From contig CAUYUJ010020282.1 in the NCBI GenBank assembly GCA_963575745.1, forward strand, positions 459,381 through 523,380: a DNA stretch of 64,000 nucleotides, written 5' to 3'. This document shows, piece by piece, positions 33,976 through 44,317 of this stretch (positions within the stretch are counted from its first letter, which is position 1; each line of letters opens with the position of its first letter). Under the pieces are notes generated by a model. The model searched no databases. It was not told the DNA's origin and saw only the letters and a list, made by a program, of their open reading frames with translations. Source of the DNA: Prorocentrum cordatum. Its lineage: Eukaryota; Sar; Dinophyceae; Prorocentrales; Prorocentraceae. A program made the position numbers and the translations under genes.

Positions 33976-34319
33976 TTGCGCGGGACCCTTGCAGAAAGCG
34001 CTCAACACGCAGATGTTTGCGCCGTTTTGCGAGTGTTTCGGCAGCAGTTGTCCGCCAAACACGCCGCCCTCAGCGTGGGCGCGCTCTGGTTGCAAACAGG
34101 TACGTCTGCCGGGCACTGGAAGTAACGCATCCTCCCTTATTGCAGCTTGGTGGCTCGATTGCGTCGCCTTCTTTCGCAGCGCTTGGAGTTCCTAGGAGGT
34201 ATGATTAACCAGCACCGTCTTTCTGGCGACCCTTGGATTACGGTTACTTCGACCAACACGTCGCGAATCGAACAACGCGCTATCCACGCCCGCCAGCCGC
34301 CAGGAGTCCGCGAAGGTCG

Positions 34320-34800
34320 GATCACGTACGCCTCCAAAGGCGCAGCCAGAGGCCAGGGCGGTGCACGCGGTCGCGCTTCAACCTGCGGCTGCGTGCGTTA
34401 CCAGGTGGGCACGCGACGCGTCGTTGCGTCCTGCGGCAGCTGTCTGGCGGACGCCACGAACAATGCGGCAGAAAATGGTGGGTTCCGCTTTGCTGCCCGC
34501 CACGCGTTTCAGCACCCCGCGCGACGCGTGTTGTTGCAAATTGACGTTATTCTTGTCGCGCGGGAGCTTTCTCGTCAGGGGCGGTGCGTGTCAGCAGATA
34601 TGCGAGCAGCCTACGAGTCGATATACAATTGAGTTTCTCTCGACTCTGCAGTGCATGGCTGGTGTGTACACAGTGGGAGTCGGCCATGTGTATCGCGACT
34701 TCAATGCCAACGCCGACGGCATCTGCAATGCGGTTTTTGAGGTGGTAGATGTTGGGGTCCCCCTAGACGCCCGCCGGCACTACCGCAGAATGAACTGGGC
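34320..34800 (+). pseudogene. RNase H remnant of another LINE
   Basis: Reads SKGAARGQGGARGRASTCGC, then DATNNAAENGGFRFAARHAF, RVLLQIDVILVARELSRQGR, and after a frameshift near 34610 VGHVYRDFNANADGICNAVF. These match the RNase H motifs DG(A)xR, ATNNxAE, DSxLV and HVxRExNxxAD. The first Asp is replaced. This is the 3' end of a LINE with no upstream RT in place, as 5'-truncated copies show. Confidence 0.7.
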
Positions 34801-34829
34801 TCCTTTTCTGGATGTCAGCTCATAGCTGA

Positions 34830-35067
34830 ACCGACGGGAGAGGTGTCCGTTGCTCTCCCAATTTCCACGCCGTCTGGAGAAGGAGGAGGGGGAGGAGGAG
34901 GACGAGGAGGAGGAGGAGGACCCTTCCTAGGAGTTCCCCGTCTTCGTCGATCTCCAGGCTTCGCTATGCATTCTTTCCTTGCCTTTGGGCTTGGCCTACG
35001 GCCGGTCTCGCCCAGCAGATGCAATTGCGACGATGTTGGTTTCGTCCCAGACATCGTTCTAGCATGA
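34830..35067. other. Short (GGA)n tract, otherwise unassigned
   Basis: A GGAGGA run lies at about 34876-34920. No gene is supported. Confidence 0.5.
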
Positions 35068-35219
35068 AGTCGGGCATGTCCCTCTACAGGAGGAATATTC
35101 AAGAATAGTCAGAAAATAGTATTATGACGATGTGCGTGCTCTTTGGACTATTCTTGATTATGTTTCGAATATGTTCATTTTTCTTCCAAAACCCGCCTGT
35201 ACGAGGACATGCCCGACCT
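35068..35219. mobile_element. Fold-back/MITE-like element with AT-rich core
   Basis: 152 bp. Left AGTCGGGCATGTCC-CTC-TACAGG and right CCTGTA-CGAGGACATGCCCGACC are inverted repeats of about 23 bp. The core has a further inverted pair, GACTATTCTTGA and TCAAGAATAGTC. CTAGCA(T/C)G occurs just outside both ends and could be a displaced target duplication. Confidence 0.7.
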
Positions 35220-36195
35220 AACTCTAGCACGCTTCGCCGCCGCGAGGTTTCAAGCAGTGGCGAAGCGTCCTGGCTCGCCTAGAGGCCTACCAAATAATGT
35301 TCTAGGAACCGTTTGTGGTTTGTACGGAATGCTCTTAGAACATTTCTTGCTGGAACTGGTTTGTTTTAACATATCTGGTCTACGTTCTACGACATTGTTC
35401 TTGTTATTAGAACATCTTTGAGTTCTAAGAACATGTCGCGGTAGGCTTATAGGGGCTTATTGGAATGCCAGGACGGCCTATCCCCGCTCAAAGGTTCGTC
35501 CATTGCACATTGATCGTTCTTGCCGCGACGCATGCCTTGCCAGGGCATACCGATTGCAGCGACATGTGTAGACACCCTTGTATAAGATGGGTGTTGTGGC
35601 CTCTTCCGCATCAGGCTGCGAACCTGATTCATCTCGGTTGTAGCTGTGGTTACAGTTTCGGAGAAGTCGTCATCCTACTCATCATCGTCATCATCACCAT
35701 CACCAGCATCATCATCAGCATCATCACCCTGGTCCTCCATACCGGTATTCCTCCCTCCTGCTCTTCCTCCTCCTTCCCGTTGTTCCTCTTCATGCTGCTG
35801 ATCATCTTTGTCCTCCTGATTTGTCCGCCTCCTCCTCCTCCTACTCCTACTCCTCCTCCATCTCCTCCTCTTCCTTGCATTCCTTCTCATCCCTCCCTCC
35901 CTTCCTGCTCATGCTGCCACTATGTTCCTCCGTTGTTCCCCCCGTGCGTTCCGCATGTTGGCGCAGCCGTTCCTCCTCAGCCTCCCCCTCCTTTTCCTTG
36001 CCGCTCCGTCATTGTGGTTGGTTGCACTGTTGCTTCTGCCTCTCCTTCATCCCACCTCCTCCTCTTCCTCCTCCTCCTCCGTCCGCCTCCCCCTCTTCGC
36101 CACAAGGTCGCAGACCGATGCAGGAACAAGTCATAATTACCCTGTACTTCCATCCAGCTCTCTCGCCCTCTCTCTCGCCCTCTCTCTCTCTCTCG

Positions 36196-36231
<36 letters not shown>

Positions 36232-36367
36232 TATATATATATATATGCTCCACAATGAGAGCTTGCCCCTGTATGGGGTCCTGGCGGATTCATATGGTTT
36301 GGTGAGGTATGGCGTCGATTTCGGCGGCTTGCCCAAGTGCCCAGGTGCCACGGTGCCCGGGTGCCCG
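35220..36367. other. Unassigned, with pyrimidine tracts and (CT)n/(TA)n
   Basis: 35230-35430 has several short dyads around GTTCTA/TAGAAC. 35670-36110 is C/T-rich. 36150-36228 is (CT)n and 36229-36246 (TA)n. Confidence 0.5.
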
Positions 36368-36658
36368 GTAGCCCTATAGCTTTATAGCTTTATAGCCCCA
36401 TTGCCTTATAGCCCGATTTCCCTATAGCCCTGTAGCCCCTATAGCACTATAACCCTATAGCCCTAAATCCTTATAGCCTGTAGCCTTGTACCCCTATAGC
36501 ACTATAGCCCCATAGCCCTATAGCCCGTATAGCACTATAGTCCTATAGCCCGTTAGCCCTCTAGCCCTATAGCTCTATATGCCCAATAGCCCGATAGCCC
36601 TATAGACCTATAGCCCGATGGTCATATAGCCCTATAGCCCCATAGCCCTATAGCCCTG
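36368..36658. repeat. (ATAGCCCT)n-type octamer array
   Basis: Irregular ATAGCCCT/ATAGCCC units for about 290 bp, followed by a short (TA)n at 36709-36725. Confidence 0.9.
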
Positions 36659-36744
36659 AATAGATTATGATTGGGGCTTGTCCCCGGTCTCACAGCAGAT
36701 TGTAAAGTCATATATATATATATATAGATTGCAGCCGCAGGACA

Positions 36745-36995
36745 CGAACATAAAACCGATAAACCGATAAACCGATCAACAGGTAAACTATTTCGGTTGA
36801 TAGGTTTATCGGCAGATCGACCGATAAACCGATATGATTTTATCGGTTTATCTGTCGATCTGCCGATAAACCGATCAACCACTAAACCGACTCATCGCAT
36901 GCGTGCCCGAATCTCAGCACAGCTTGGCTTTATCAGTTTATCGGTTTATCGGTATATCGGATGTTTCAGTTTATCGGTTGATCGGTTTATCGGCC
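36745..36995. repeat. (ATAAACCG)n octamer array with palindrome
   Basis: Units of ATAAACCG on one strand switch to CGGTTTAT partway. 36795-36834 and 36841-36880 form a 40-bp inverted repeat with two mismatches and a 6-nt loop. The same octamer returns at 42520-42815. Confidence 0.9.
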
Positions 36996-37824
36996 CGGCG
37001 TTGTCGTGGTTGTCCAATGGGTAATCCTTCGAAATTATCTCTCCTCTTCCTCCTAGTCCTCCCCTTCCTCTTCCTCCTAGTCCTCCTCCGCCTCCGCCTC
37101 CTCCTCCTCCTCGCGCCTGGGTCATCCAGGCCTGTGGCCGCCAGCCGCGCCTGATGTTGGCGCCGCCCTCGCCTCCTCCCCCGCTCTTCCTTGCAGTCGA
37201 ATTTAGAGTGCGTTTGTTTTTTCCAGCCTGGGCGCTCGACTAGTCAGCGCGGTTGTCCCCAGGGCCTGTGTTCGGCCTGGTGGGGCCTACCTTGGCCCCT
37301 CCCAGTGCCTTCCTGGACTTTCCCAGCTTCGGCTGGCCGCCGAGTTGAAAATTCGTGTAGTGTTTCAGCTTTGTCTCGTTTTCCGTATCGTGAAACTGGT
37401 TAGCAGTTCCCTTCCATATTTCATGTTAGGCCGCTGTGCCGCCGTCCCCGCGAGAAGACAGCTGAAGTCGAGAACTCTGCGCGCCTCCACGCCGCTTATT
37501 ATTATCACCTCCGTTCCGATCCTCCCTCCCTCCCTCCCTCTCCTCCCTCCCTCCCTCACTGGCCCCGACGCCCATGGTTCTCCTAGTCCTCCCTCCCCCT
37601 CTTCCTCCTAGTCTCCTCCGCCTCCCCTTCCTCTTCCTCCTAGTCCTCCTCCGCCTCCGCCTCCTCCTCCTCCTCCTCCTCCTCCTCCTCCTCCTCCTCC
37701 CCTCCTCCTCCTCCTCCTCCTCCTCCTCCTCCTCCTCCTCCTCCTCCTCCTCCCTCCTCCGTTCCGATCCTCCCTCCCTTCCTCTCCTCCCTCCCTCCCT
37801 CACTGGCCCCGACGCCTCGGTTCC
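36996..37824. other. Unassigned, with CCTCCT-rich tracts
   Basis: 37040-37110 and 37510-37760 are C/T-rich, and 37650-37755 is (CTC)n. CGTTCCGATCCTCCCTCCC occurs twice (37513, 37758), a ~245-bp direct duplication. No gene is supported. Confidence 0.5.
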
Positions 37825-38878
37825 CCTCCCCTCCCTCTTTCGGATTGGGGAATTTCGAATTTCCTGTCTCCTCCTCTCCCAGGCCCAGTGCCCAGGCCCA
37901 TCCAGAAAGAAAAACTGGAAAGGGGGGAGGGCGGGAAGGAGAGATGGAGGGAGGGAGGGTTGGATTCGATTCGGGAAGGGGCATTTGCGAAAAGAGGGGA
38001 TGGAGGGGTGGAGGGAATAGGGATGGGGGAGGGGGACTGGAGTTGGGAAGGAGGGATGGAGGGAGGAGTGACGGGGGGAGGGCGGGGTTTGTGGGAAGCA
38101 AAATCTGGCGGGGCATTTCGGGCTAGGACGTCTTCGGTTTCTACAGCGCTTTGGCGGGGGTGCCTCCAGCTCCCCCTTCCTCTCCTTCTCTGGGCTTTGG
38201 GGGGGTCGCATTCCCCCTCTCCTCCTCCCCCATCCTCCTTCTCCCTCCCCCCTCGGTCTTAGCCGTATCAGGTTATCGCTGTAGCGCGAGCTGCGGCGAA
38301 AGCTGCCGGCGTCGCGTGTCCTATTGCGGATCCGGGCGCAACTCTCAGCCATGCGCGGCGGCCCGTATGATGAACCACCCGGGCCTTTAAACCAACGGGA
38401 CGTCATCGTCTGCTCTTTGTGCGACTGGCGAGTCGGGAAGCCATGCTGGGCCACCCATGTGAGGGATTGTGTCAGCGCTTCCTCTGCGCTCGCGGTTGAG
38501 CCGCAGTGGTTGGGCCTTGATCCCAACCGTGCGCCAGTTCAGAATGTTGCTCAAGGACTGCCTGTTGCCTTTCGCGCCGATATGAAGATAGCGGGGGATA
38601 AACTGAAACAGTGCTACCTCCGGATGGGGCAAGCCTTCGTGCCCGACCCCCGCATCAGCGGGCCTTCCTACACTTGCGGTTGGAGCTCCTTCAAAGGTGC
38701 GTGGATGGGGCCCGAGGGTTGCAGCGTCGGCGCGCTGTCCCTCTGCGCCGCGTTCATCGACTCGCTGTTCGAGACGAAGGCTTTGACGGACGCGGCGCAA
38801 TTCATGACCAACATGGGCATGGACTCTAGCAAGCGCTTGCCACATTCCCGTTATCTGGCCCAAGGTGGGAGTGCGTTC
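37825..38878. repeat. Segmental duplication, copy A (direct repeat of 40621-41672)
   Basis: About 1.05 kb, very similar to copy B including a non-coding 5' half (G-rich, with AAATCTGGCGGGGCAT) and a coding-like 3' half. Similarity ends at GTGGGAGTGCGTTC in both. Confidence 0.9.
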
Positions 38879-39280
38879 GTGCAGTGGGGTGAGAATTGCT
38901 GCCGTTCCAAGCGGCCGGCGCCCGGTGAGCCGCGCGTGGCCCACGTGCCACCGGCCGTGACTTCGTCCAGACGCTGGCGGGCGCACTCCGCATGTACGAC
39001 GCAGCGTGCGACCTGCTCTAGCCGCGGGTGTGCGTCGTGCGAACATTGCTGCTTGCGCAAATTGCGATTCGTGTTCAAGTTCGCAGTGGCTGCGCTGTGC
39101 CAGTCTGACAGAACGCCTGTGAGTTCCCAGGTGCGCTTTGTGCTCGGGCGCAGGTCGTTCCGAATCCTCGGCGGCCTCATCATAGTTTTCTCGCCATCGG
39201 AAGAGTTCGGCACCTGGGCGCCGCCGCGCGTGGACGGCGACAAGTGGCCTTGGATAAGCTTTACTGCATTCGGCGACTAA
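38351..39280 (+). CDS. Hypothetical protein with a CxxC-HxxxxxC cluster, copy A
   Basis: From the ATG at 38351 it reads MRGGPYDEPPGPLNQRDVIV, then CSLCDWRVGKPCWATHVRDC, a zinc-binding-like Cys/His cluster. Next come PVAFRADMKIAGDKLKQCYL, CGWSSFKGAW and TDAAQFMTNMGMDSSKRLPH. Duplicated similarity to copy B ends at GGSAF (38878), where GTGCAG could be a donor. Beyond that the frame is Arg/Cys-rich and may be intron up to 39280. Function unknown. The equivalent in copy B is frameshifted, so this is the better preserved copy. Confidence 0.5.
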   Translation: MRGGPYDEPPGPLNQRDVIVCSLCDWRVGKPCWATHVRDCVSASSALAVEPQWLGLDPNRAPVQNVAQGLPVAFRADMKIAGDKLKQCYLRMGQAFVPDPRISGPSYTCGWSSFKGAWMGPEGCSVGALSLCAAFIDSLFETKALTDAAQFMTNMGMDSSKRLPHSRYLAQGGSAFVQWGENCCRSKRPAPGEPRVAHVPPAVTSSRRWRAHSACTTQRATCSSRGCASCEHCCLRKLRFVFKFAVAALCQSDRTPVSSQVRFVLGRRSFRILGGLIIVFSPSEEFGTWAPPRVDGDKWPWISFTAFGD

Positions 39281-39670
39281 GCGGCGACTCGGCATCATCA
39301 ACATCATCATCATCATCACCATCCGTTTCTGCTGCGGCGTAAGTTGCGTGGTAGCCCTAGCTGCGGCGAAAGCTGCAGATCCCGAATCCGTTTGCGCGGC
39401 GGGAGCTGTGGTAGTTGGGCGGCGAGAGCTGACCGGGACACTCGCGCAGTGGAGCAGCGGGAGTGGATTCATTGGTGGCTGCCTCGCGACGGCAAGGGCC
39501 TTCCCTGCCCCAGCCCCGCGCCCCCCCCCCCCCCCCCGGCGAGAGGGCGGGCATTATGGGAAGCGAAATCTGGCGGGGCATGTTTGGCGAGGGCCCAGAC
39601 GCCGAGCGCCCTCGGGGCGACGGGGGCGAGGGGCCCCTCGTCCTCCGCCTCAGCACCAGGGGCCCGAGCA

Positions 39671-39694
39671 GCGTAGTGCCATTTTTTGGCTCCT
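39671..39694 (+). other. Possible second relict DinoSL, weak
   Basis: GCGTAG-TG-CCATTTT-TT-GGCTC resembles the SL core once two 2-nt insertions are allowed. It lies 7 nt upstream of the ATG of the gene at 39701. The gapped match makes it far weaker than 7152-7173. Confidence 0.3.
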
Positions 39695-39700
39695 GGTTCC

Positions 39701-40560
39701 ATGCAGGGCGACGGCGCGGCAGCCTCAGCTGACATTCAGGCGAGAGTGGGTGGCGTCACCAGTCGGGCGGGGCCATATGCGCCAGTAGATTGGATCGTGT
39801 CGGACTTGACTACAAATCTCTTGGGAAAGCATGATGGGCCAGCGTTGCGACAGCTTGGCGCCACGATATTGCCTCTCAACAGTTTCGAGTTGCACGACGT
39901 CGATGTGGTCCAAGAGAAGCCGGCTCTTTTGATCCATGGGCGCGCGTGGCCGCCGGTCGAGTGTTTCGCGCACCTCGAGCAGCTGATGACTAAGTACTCG
40001 GGCAGACAACCAACTCACACGGAGAGGTGCCGCTTCTACGAAACGTTAGTCTTCGAAGCGATTGCAGGTCAAGTTCCTGGAGGTACGGTCGTCAGCAGAT
40101 GTCGGCAGTCTGAGCCACGCCGGCGGCGCTGGCGACGCTCGGCCACATTCCAGGCCATCAGCCAATGAGATCACATTTGGGACCTAACGGGGAGCTTCAG
40201 CCGTTACAGGACGGCGACGCTCTTGTGGCACGAGTGTCGACTACGGGACCAATCGACCCGCAGGCTTACATGGGCAGGCGCGGGAACCTCGACCTAGTCG
40301 ACATGTGCACCATGGCATCGACCAACAACATGCGCGTCATATTCCTTGGCGAACTCAACGGGGGGCTCAGCATGGGTTGCGCGATGGGCATGCTGTACAA
40401 CCAGTTCCAGCCTACGCCGATGAAGGACTGGACTAAGCCAGCTCGGGCGCTCAGAGTACTCGGGGGGTACGTGGGCACGTATGAGGACTTCGTCGAACAC
40501 GAAATCTGGCTGGGCATTTCGTCGCCCGCACGTGGTGCGAAAACCAGGGCATGGCGGCGG
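39701..40560 (+). CDS. Hypothetical two-exon gene (39701-40082, 40154-~40560)
   Basis: Exon 1 from ATG 39701 reads MQGDGAAASADIQARVGGVT, then YAPVDWIVSDLTTNLLGK and LIHGRAWPPVECFAHLEQ to QVPG. A 71-nt intron (GTACGG...TTCCAG) joins it in frame to exon 2, GHQPMRSHLGPNGELQPLQD, then ARVSTTGPIDPQAYMGRRGN and MRVIFLGELNGGLSMGCAMG, onward to EDFVEHEIW. Without splicing the two frames overlap as ATGA at 40165-40168. The coding look is good, but I recognise no domain. The 3' end is uncertain because the frame runs into copy B of the duplication. Confidence 0.5.
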
Positions 40561-40620
40561 GCATTTGGTGTGATAGCCAGGCTGCGTGGGTCCCCCACCC
40601 CGGGTCCACGTCTCATCTCT

Positions 40621-41672
40621 CCCCTCCCCTCCCTCTTTCGGATTGGGGAATTTCGAATTTCCTCTCCTCCTCTCCCAGGCCCAGCGCCCAGGCCCATCCA
40701 GAAAGAAAAACTGGAAAGGGTGAGGGCGGGAAGGAGAGATGGAGGGAGGGGGGGTCGGATTCGATTCGGGAAGGGGCATTTGAGAAAAGAGGGGATGGAG
40801 GGGTGGAGGGAATAGGGATGGGGGAGGGGGATTGGAGTTGGGAAGGAGGGATGGAGGGAGGAGTGGCGGGGGGAGGGCGGGGTTTGTGGGAAGCAAAATC
40901 TGGCGGGGCATTTCGGGCTAGGACGTTTTCGGTTTCTACAGCGCTTTGGCGGGGATGCCTCCAGCTCCCCCTTCCTCTCCTTCTCTGGGCTTTGGGGGGG
41001 TCGCATTTCCCCTCTCCTCCCCCCCATCCTCCTTCTCCTTCCCCCCTCGGTCTTAGCCGTATCAGGTTATCGCTGTAGCGCGAGCTGCGGCGAAAGCTGC
41101 TGGCGTCGCGTGACCTATTGCGGATCCTGGCGCAACTCTCAGCCATGCGCGGCGGCCCGCATGATAAACCACCCGGGCCTTTAAACCAACGGGACGTCAT
41201 CGTCTGCTCTTTGTGCGACCGGCGAGTCGGGAAGCCATGCTGGGCCACCCATGTGAGGATTTTTTGTCAGCGCTTCCTCTGCGCTCGCGGTTGAGCCGCA
41301 GTGGTTGGGCCTTGATCCCAACCGTGCGCCAGTTCAGTTTGTTGCTCAAGGACTGCCCGTTGCCCTTCGCGCCGATATGAAGATAGCGGGGGATAAACTG
41401 AAACAGTGCTACCTCCGGATGGGGCAAGCCTTCGTGCCCGACCCCCACATCAGCGGGGCTGGCTACACTTGCGGTTGGAGCTCCTTCAATGGTGCGTGGA
41501 CGGGCCCGAGGGTTGCAGCGTCGGCGCGCTGTTCCTCTGCGCCGCGTTCATCGACTCGCTGTTCGAGACGAAGGCTTTGACGGACGCGGCGCAATTCATG
41601 ACCAACATGGGCATGGATTCTAGCAAGCGCTTGCCACGTTCCCGTTATCTGGCCCAAGGTGGGAGTGCGTTC
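40621..41672. repeat. Segmental duplication, copy B
   Basis: Direct repeat of 37825-38878. A further partial copy of its own TTGGGGGGGTCGCATTTCCC stretch follows at about 41680-41735. Confidence 0.9.
41144..41672 (+). pseudogene. Frameshifted copy B of the Cys/His hypothetical protein
   Basis: Starts MRGGPHDKPPGPLNQRDVIV, CSLCDRRVGKPCWATHVR, then loses frame where copy A has GGGATTGTG and this copy has GGATTTTTTG. It resumes as GLDPNRAPVQFVAQGLPVAL in a second frame and shifts again at TGGACGGGCCC (copy A TGGATGGGGCCC). Two indels in a 500-bp coding stretch make it a pseudogene unless the changes are assembly errors. Confidence 0.6.
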
Positions 41673-41954
41673 TTTGCGCTTTAGGGGTTTCGCATTTCCC
41701 CTCTCCTCCTCCCCTTTCCTCCTTCCCCCCCCCCTCTCGCGGAGTCTTGTCGGGGCTCTGCTCCTCGTGAAGTCTTGTCGAGGCTCTGCTCCTGGAGCCG
41801 ATCGCCGTCCGTCCTTTCGTGCAATGTGATCCAGACCGACGCAAAATGGCGCGCCAGATTTTACCCCCCGCCGAAATTTCCCCCGCCAGATTCTGCCTCC
41901 CGCGCGGCTGCCGCCATCGCCATCGTTATCATCAGCATGACCTTCCTCTTCCTC

Positions 41955-42325
41955 ATCTTGAGACATCCTCGCAACGCTGACCTCTGATATGCCCTGCCCC
42001 AAATTGCGCTGGCCATTTCCGCCCACGCAAAAAAACGCCTCGTTCACCTGGGCGGGATGTGCCCAGCCTTGAAATAGTCTGACCCCCGATCTGCCCCGGG
42101 ATGCGATGTTCAGACAACGTTCGCCCGGGGCGCCCTCGCACTTCTGACTTCGGAGGTGCCCTACCCCGTGGCGGTCCGACCACTTTCGCCTGCGACATCC
42201 TCGCAACAGCGGCTTCCGAGACGCCTATAGCTGACCTCTTCAGGCCACTTTCGTCTGAGACAACGACCTCGCAGATGCCCTGCCCCAAGTTGGTTCGGCC
42301 ACTGTCGCCTGAGACCCTCGCAGGC
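41955..42325. repeat. Degenerate ~65-70-bp tandem repeat
   Basis: Recurring GATATGCCCTGCCCCAA, TCGCCTGAGAC/TCGCCTGCGAC and CATCCTCGCAAC words, several units, poorly conserved. The minus strand reads NLGQGI(S/C)EV repeatedly. Confidence 0.6.
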
Positions 42326-42519
42326 CCTGCACAACCCGCGCAGAGCATCGCGCGCGGCGGGAGATGCTCGGACCCCTGCGGGACTCCGTCCGCACCAGAG
42401 ACTCAGGCTGATCAAGCCGAGCCGCCCCAGAGCGGGGTGCGCCGTCCGCGCCAGAGCCAAACGCAAAACTCACGCCGTCGCCGTCGCCGCCGTCGTCGTG
42501 GCGGGGGACTGACAACCAG

Positions 42520-42815
42520 CCGATAACCCGATAAACCGATAAACCGATATGCGGCACAATGATCGCCTCCACAGGTTCCCCCCCCAGCGGTCTCAGACCA
42601 GCCAGTCAACCGATGAACCGATAAACCGATAAACCGATAAACCGACGAAGAGAGGGGGGCGCGCCAGCAATCGCCTCTATGTTCGCATACGAAGATTATC
42701 GGTTTTTCGGTTGAGCGACCGATCCACCGATATACCGATCAAATTATATCGGTTTTTTCGGTTGATCGATTAGTTTTTATCGGTTGATCGGTTTATCGGT
42801 CGGATGGATTTCCGG
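42520..42815. repeat. (ATAAACCG)n octamer array, second block
   Basis: Runs as AACCGATAAACCGATA then, after about 50 bp of other sequence, as CGGTTTATCGG on the other strand, as at 36745-36995. It is followed by a (TA)n run at 42833-42912. Confidence 0.9.
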
Positions 42816-42832
42816 AAGCCGTTGCCGCTGCA

Positions 42833-42844
42833 CTATATATATAT

Positions 42845-42875
<31 letters not shown>

Positions 42876-42912
42876 TATATATACATTTATATACATATAT
42901 TTATAAATATAT
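42833..42912. repeat. (TATACA)n / (TA)n microsatellite
   Basis: ATATATAC/ATATATG words. Confidence 0.9.
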
Positions 42913-43185
42913 CCCTGCGTCTAAGACGAGGACGACCCCCATGGACAGCGATGACGCAAAAAGATCCTCTGACGAGGTTGGCGCTGCCGAGCCAAGACAG
43001 CGTCAGCGCCCACGCTTCCCTTTCCTCCTCGGTCGTCCTCCTCCTCGGTCCTCCTCAGTCTTCAGTCCTCCTGCTGCTCGGCTCCTCCTCGGTCCTTCTG
43101 AGTCATCCTCCGAATTTCGAACCTCTTGGGGGGAGGAAGCCGCCTCCGCTCTCCCCTTGGGGCGCGGGAGGGGGGCCTCTGCAGG

Positions 43186-43224
43186 TCCTGCGGCCAGGAG
43201 CGTCCTACGTGGCGCACCCCATGG
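43186..43224 (+). CDS. Candidate small exon, unknown gene
   Basis: Bounded by CTCTGCAG and GTGAGC, reading VLRPGASYVAHPM. It resembles in style the candidate exon at 56135-56194. No known family, low certainty. Confidence 0.3.
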
Positions 43225-43289
43225 TGAGCCAGGCCGCCGCCGGGCCCGACAAGGGGAGGGAGGAGGCAGGAGGAGGATCAGAGGAGCAG

Positions 43290-43385
43290 GAGGAAGAGAG
43301 AGAGGAGGAGGAGGAGGAGGAGGAGGAGGAGGTGGAGGAGGCAGAACGCAGCAGGACGAGGAGAAGGAGGAGATGGAGGAGGACC
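43290..43385. repeat. (GGA)n homopurine tract
   Basis: GAGGAGGAG run, + strand. Confidence 0.85.
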
Positions 43386-43679
43386 TATAAACCGACTGCA
43401 CGCTGTGTTTACTCCAGGCCCCTGCGGGTGTGTTCACTCCTGCTTGCCCAGGAGGAGGAGCATGGTCAGAAAACAGCGCCAAAAAGATCGGGGCGTTGCA
43501 GCAAAGTCGGCGGTAGCTGCAGATCAGACCCTGGCCTCCTCCTCTCCTCCTTCCTTCCTCCTTATTCCTCCCCTGTTCCCCTTCCCCCTTCTCTCGGCAA
43601 CCTCCGGACCATCTAAGGGAATCTAAGGTCGACGAAGAATGACCCCCAAGATTTCTCGGCTGCGGCGCTTCAGCTGGTA

Positions 43680-43985
43680 ACGATGAAGTACCACTACAGA
43701 CATGGCGGCTGCATGCCTCAAGTGGTACGGATGGAGAACCACTTGAGGCATGTCGTGTGTCCGTCTGGAGTGGCACCAGACAAGTACCACGTCCGACATG
43801 CCGTCTCCATGCCACAAGTGCTACCGACCAGGTATCGCTTGAAGCCTGTCGCCTGTGTGCCTCTGGTGGTACTGATCCAGCACCACTGACGGCATGCCGT
43901 CTGTGCGCCCTTGAGTGGTGCCTTCACGAAGTGCCACTTGCGGCACGTCGGTTGCCTGCCTCGCGTGGTGCGTTCCTCGCCCGGT
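43680..43985. repeat. 48-bp minisatellite, about six units, each with internal dyad
   Basis: Units contain (T)GCATGCC(T)CAAGTGGTAC and GTACCACTTGAGGCATGT-like halves, so each unit is itself partly palindromic. Because 48 is a multiple of 3, it reads as a 16-residue repeat on both strands (for example MPQVVRMENHLRHVVC). A stop interrupts the plus frame and I see no reason to call it coding. Confidence 0.8.
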
Positions 43986-44317
43986 GCCCTCACCGTGACC
44001 GCCGCCTCGAGCCAGGAGCCCCCCCGCCCCGCCCGAGGCGGGCCGTGCCCCCGCCGATGCGGCAGGGCGCGGCCGCGGGGGCGCTGGGAGCCTCCCCGGC
44101 CCCTCGGGAGGGCCGGCTGCCCCGCCCCGGGCCGCTGAAGGCGGCGGGGACGGCCTCCCTCGGGGCCCTGCCGCAGGTCGGCGGCGCGCTGTTCTCGCCG
44201 CCGCTGCCGGCGGGCAGGGCGGCGGAGAGAGCCGGGCGCAGAGGGGGGCAGGGGGAGGGGGGAAGGCTTCTTCGAAGCACCCCTGCCTCGTAGGAGGTGC
44301 GGGCCTTATCTCTGGAT

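Noticed and set aside
37825-41672. Reading the 1.05-kb direct repeats as LTRs of a retroelement
   Set aside because: No TG/CA ends, no retroelement domain between them, and the repeats contain a coding-like stretch of their own.
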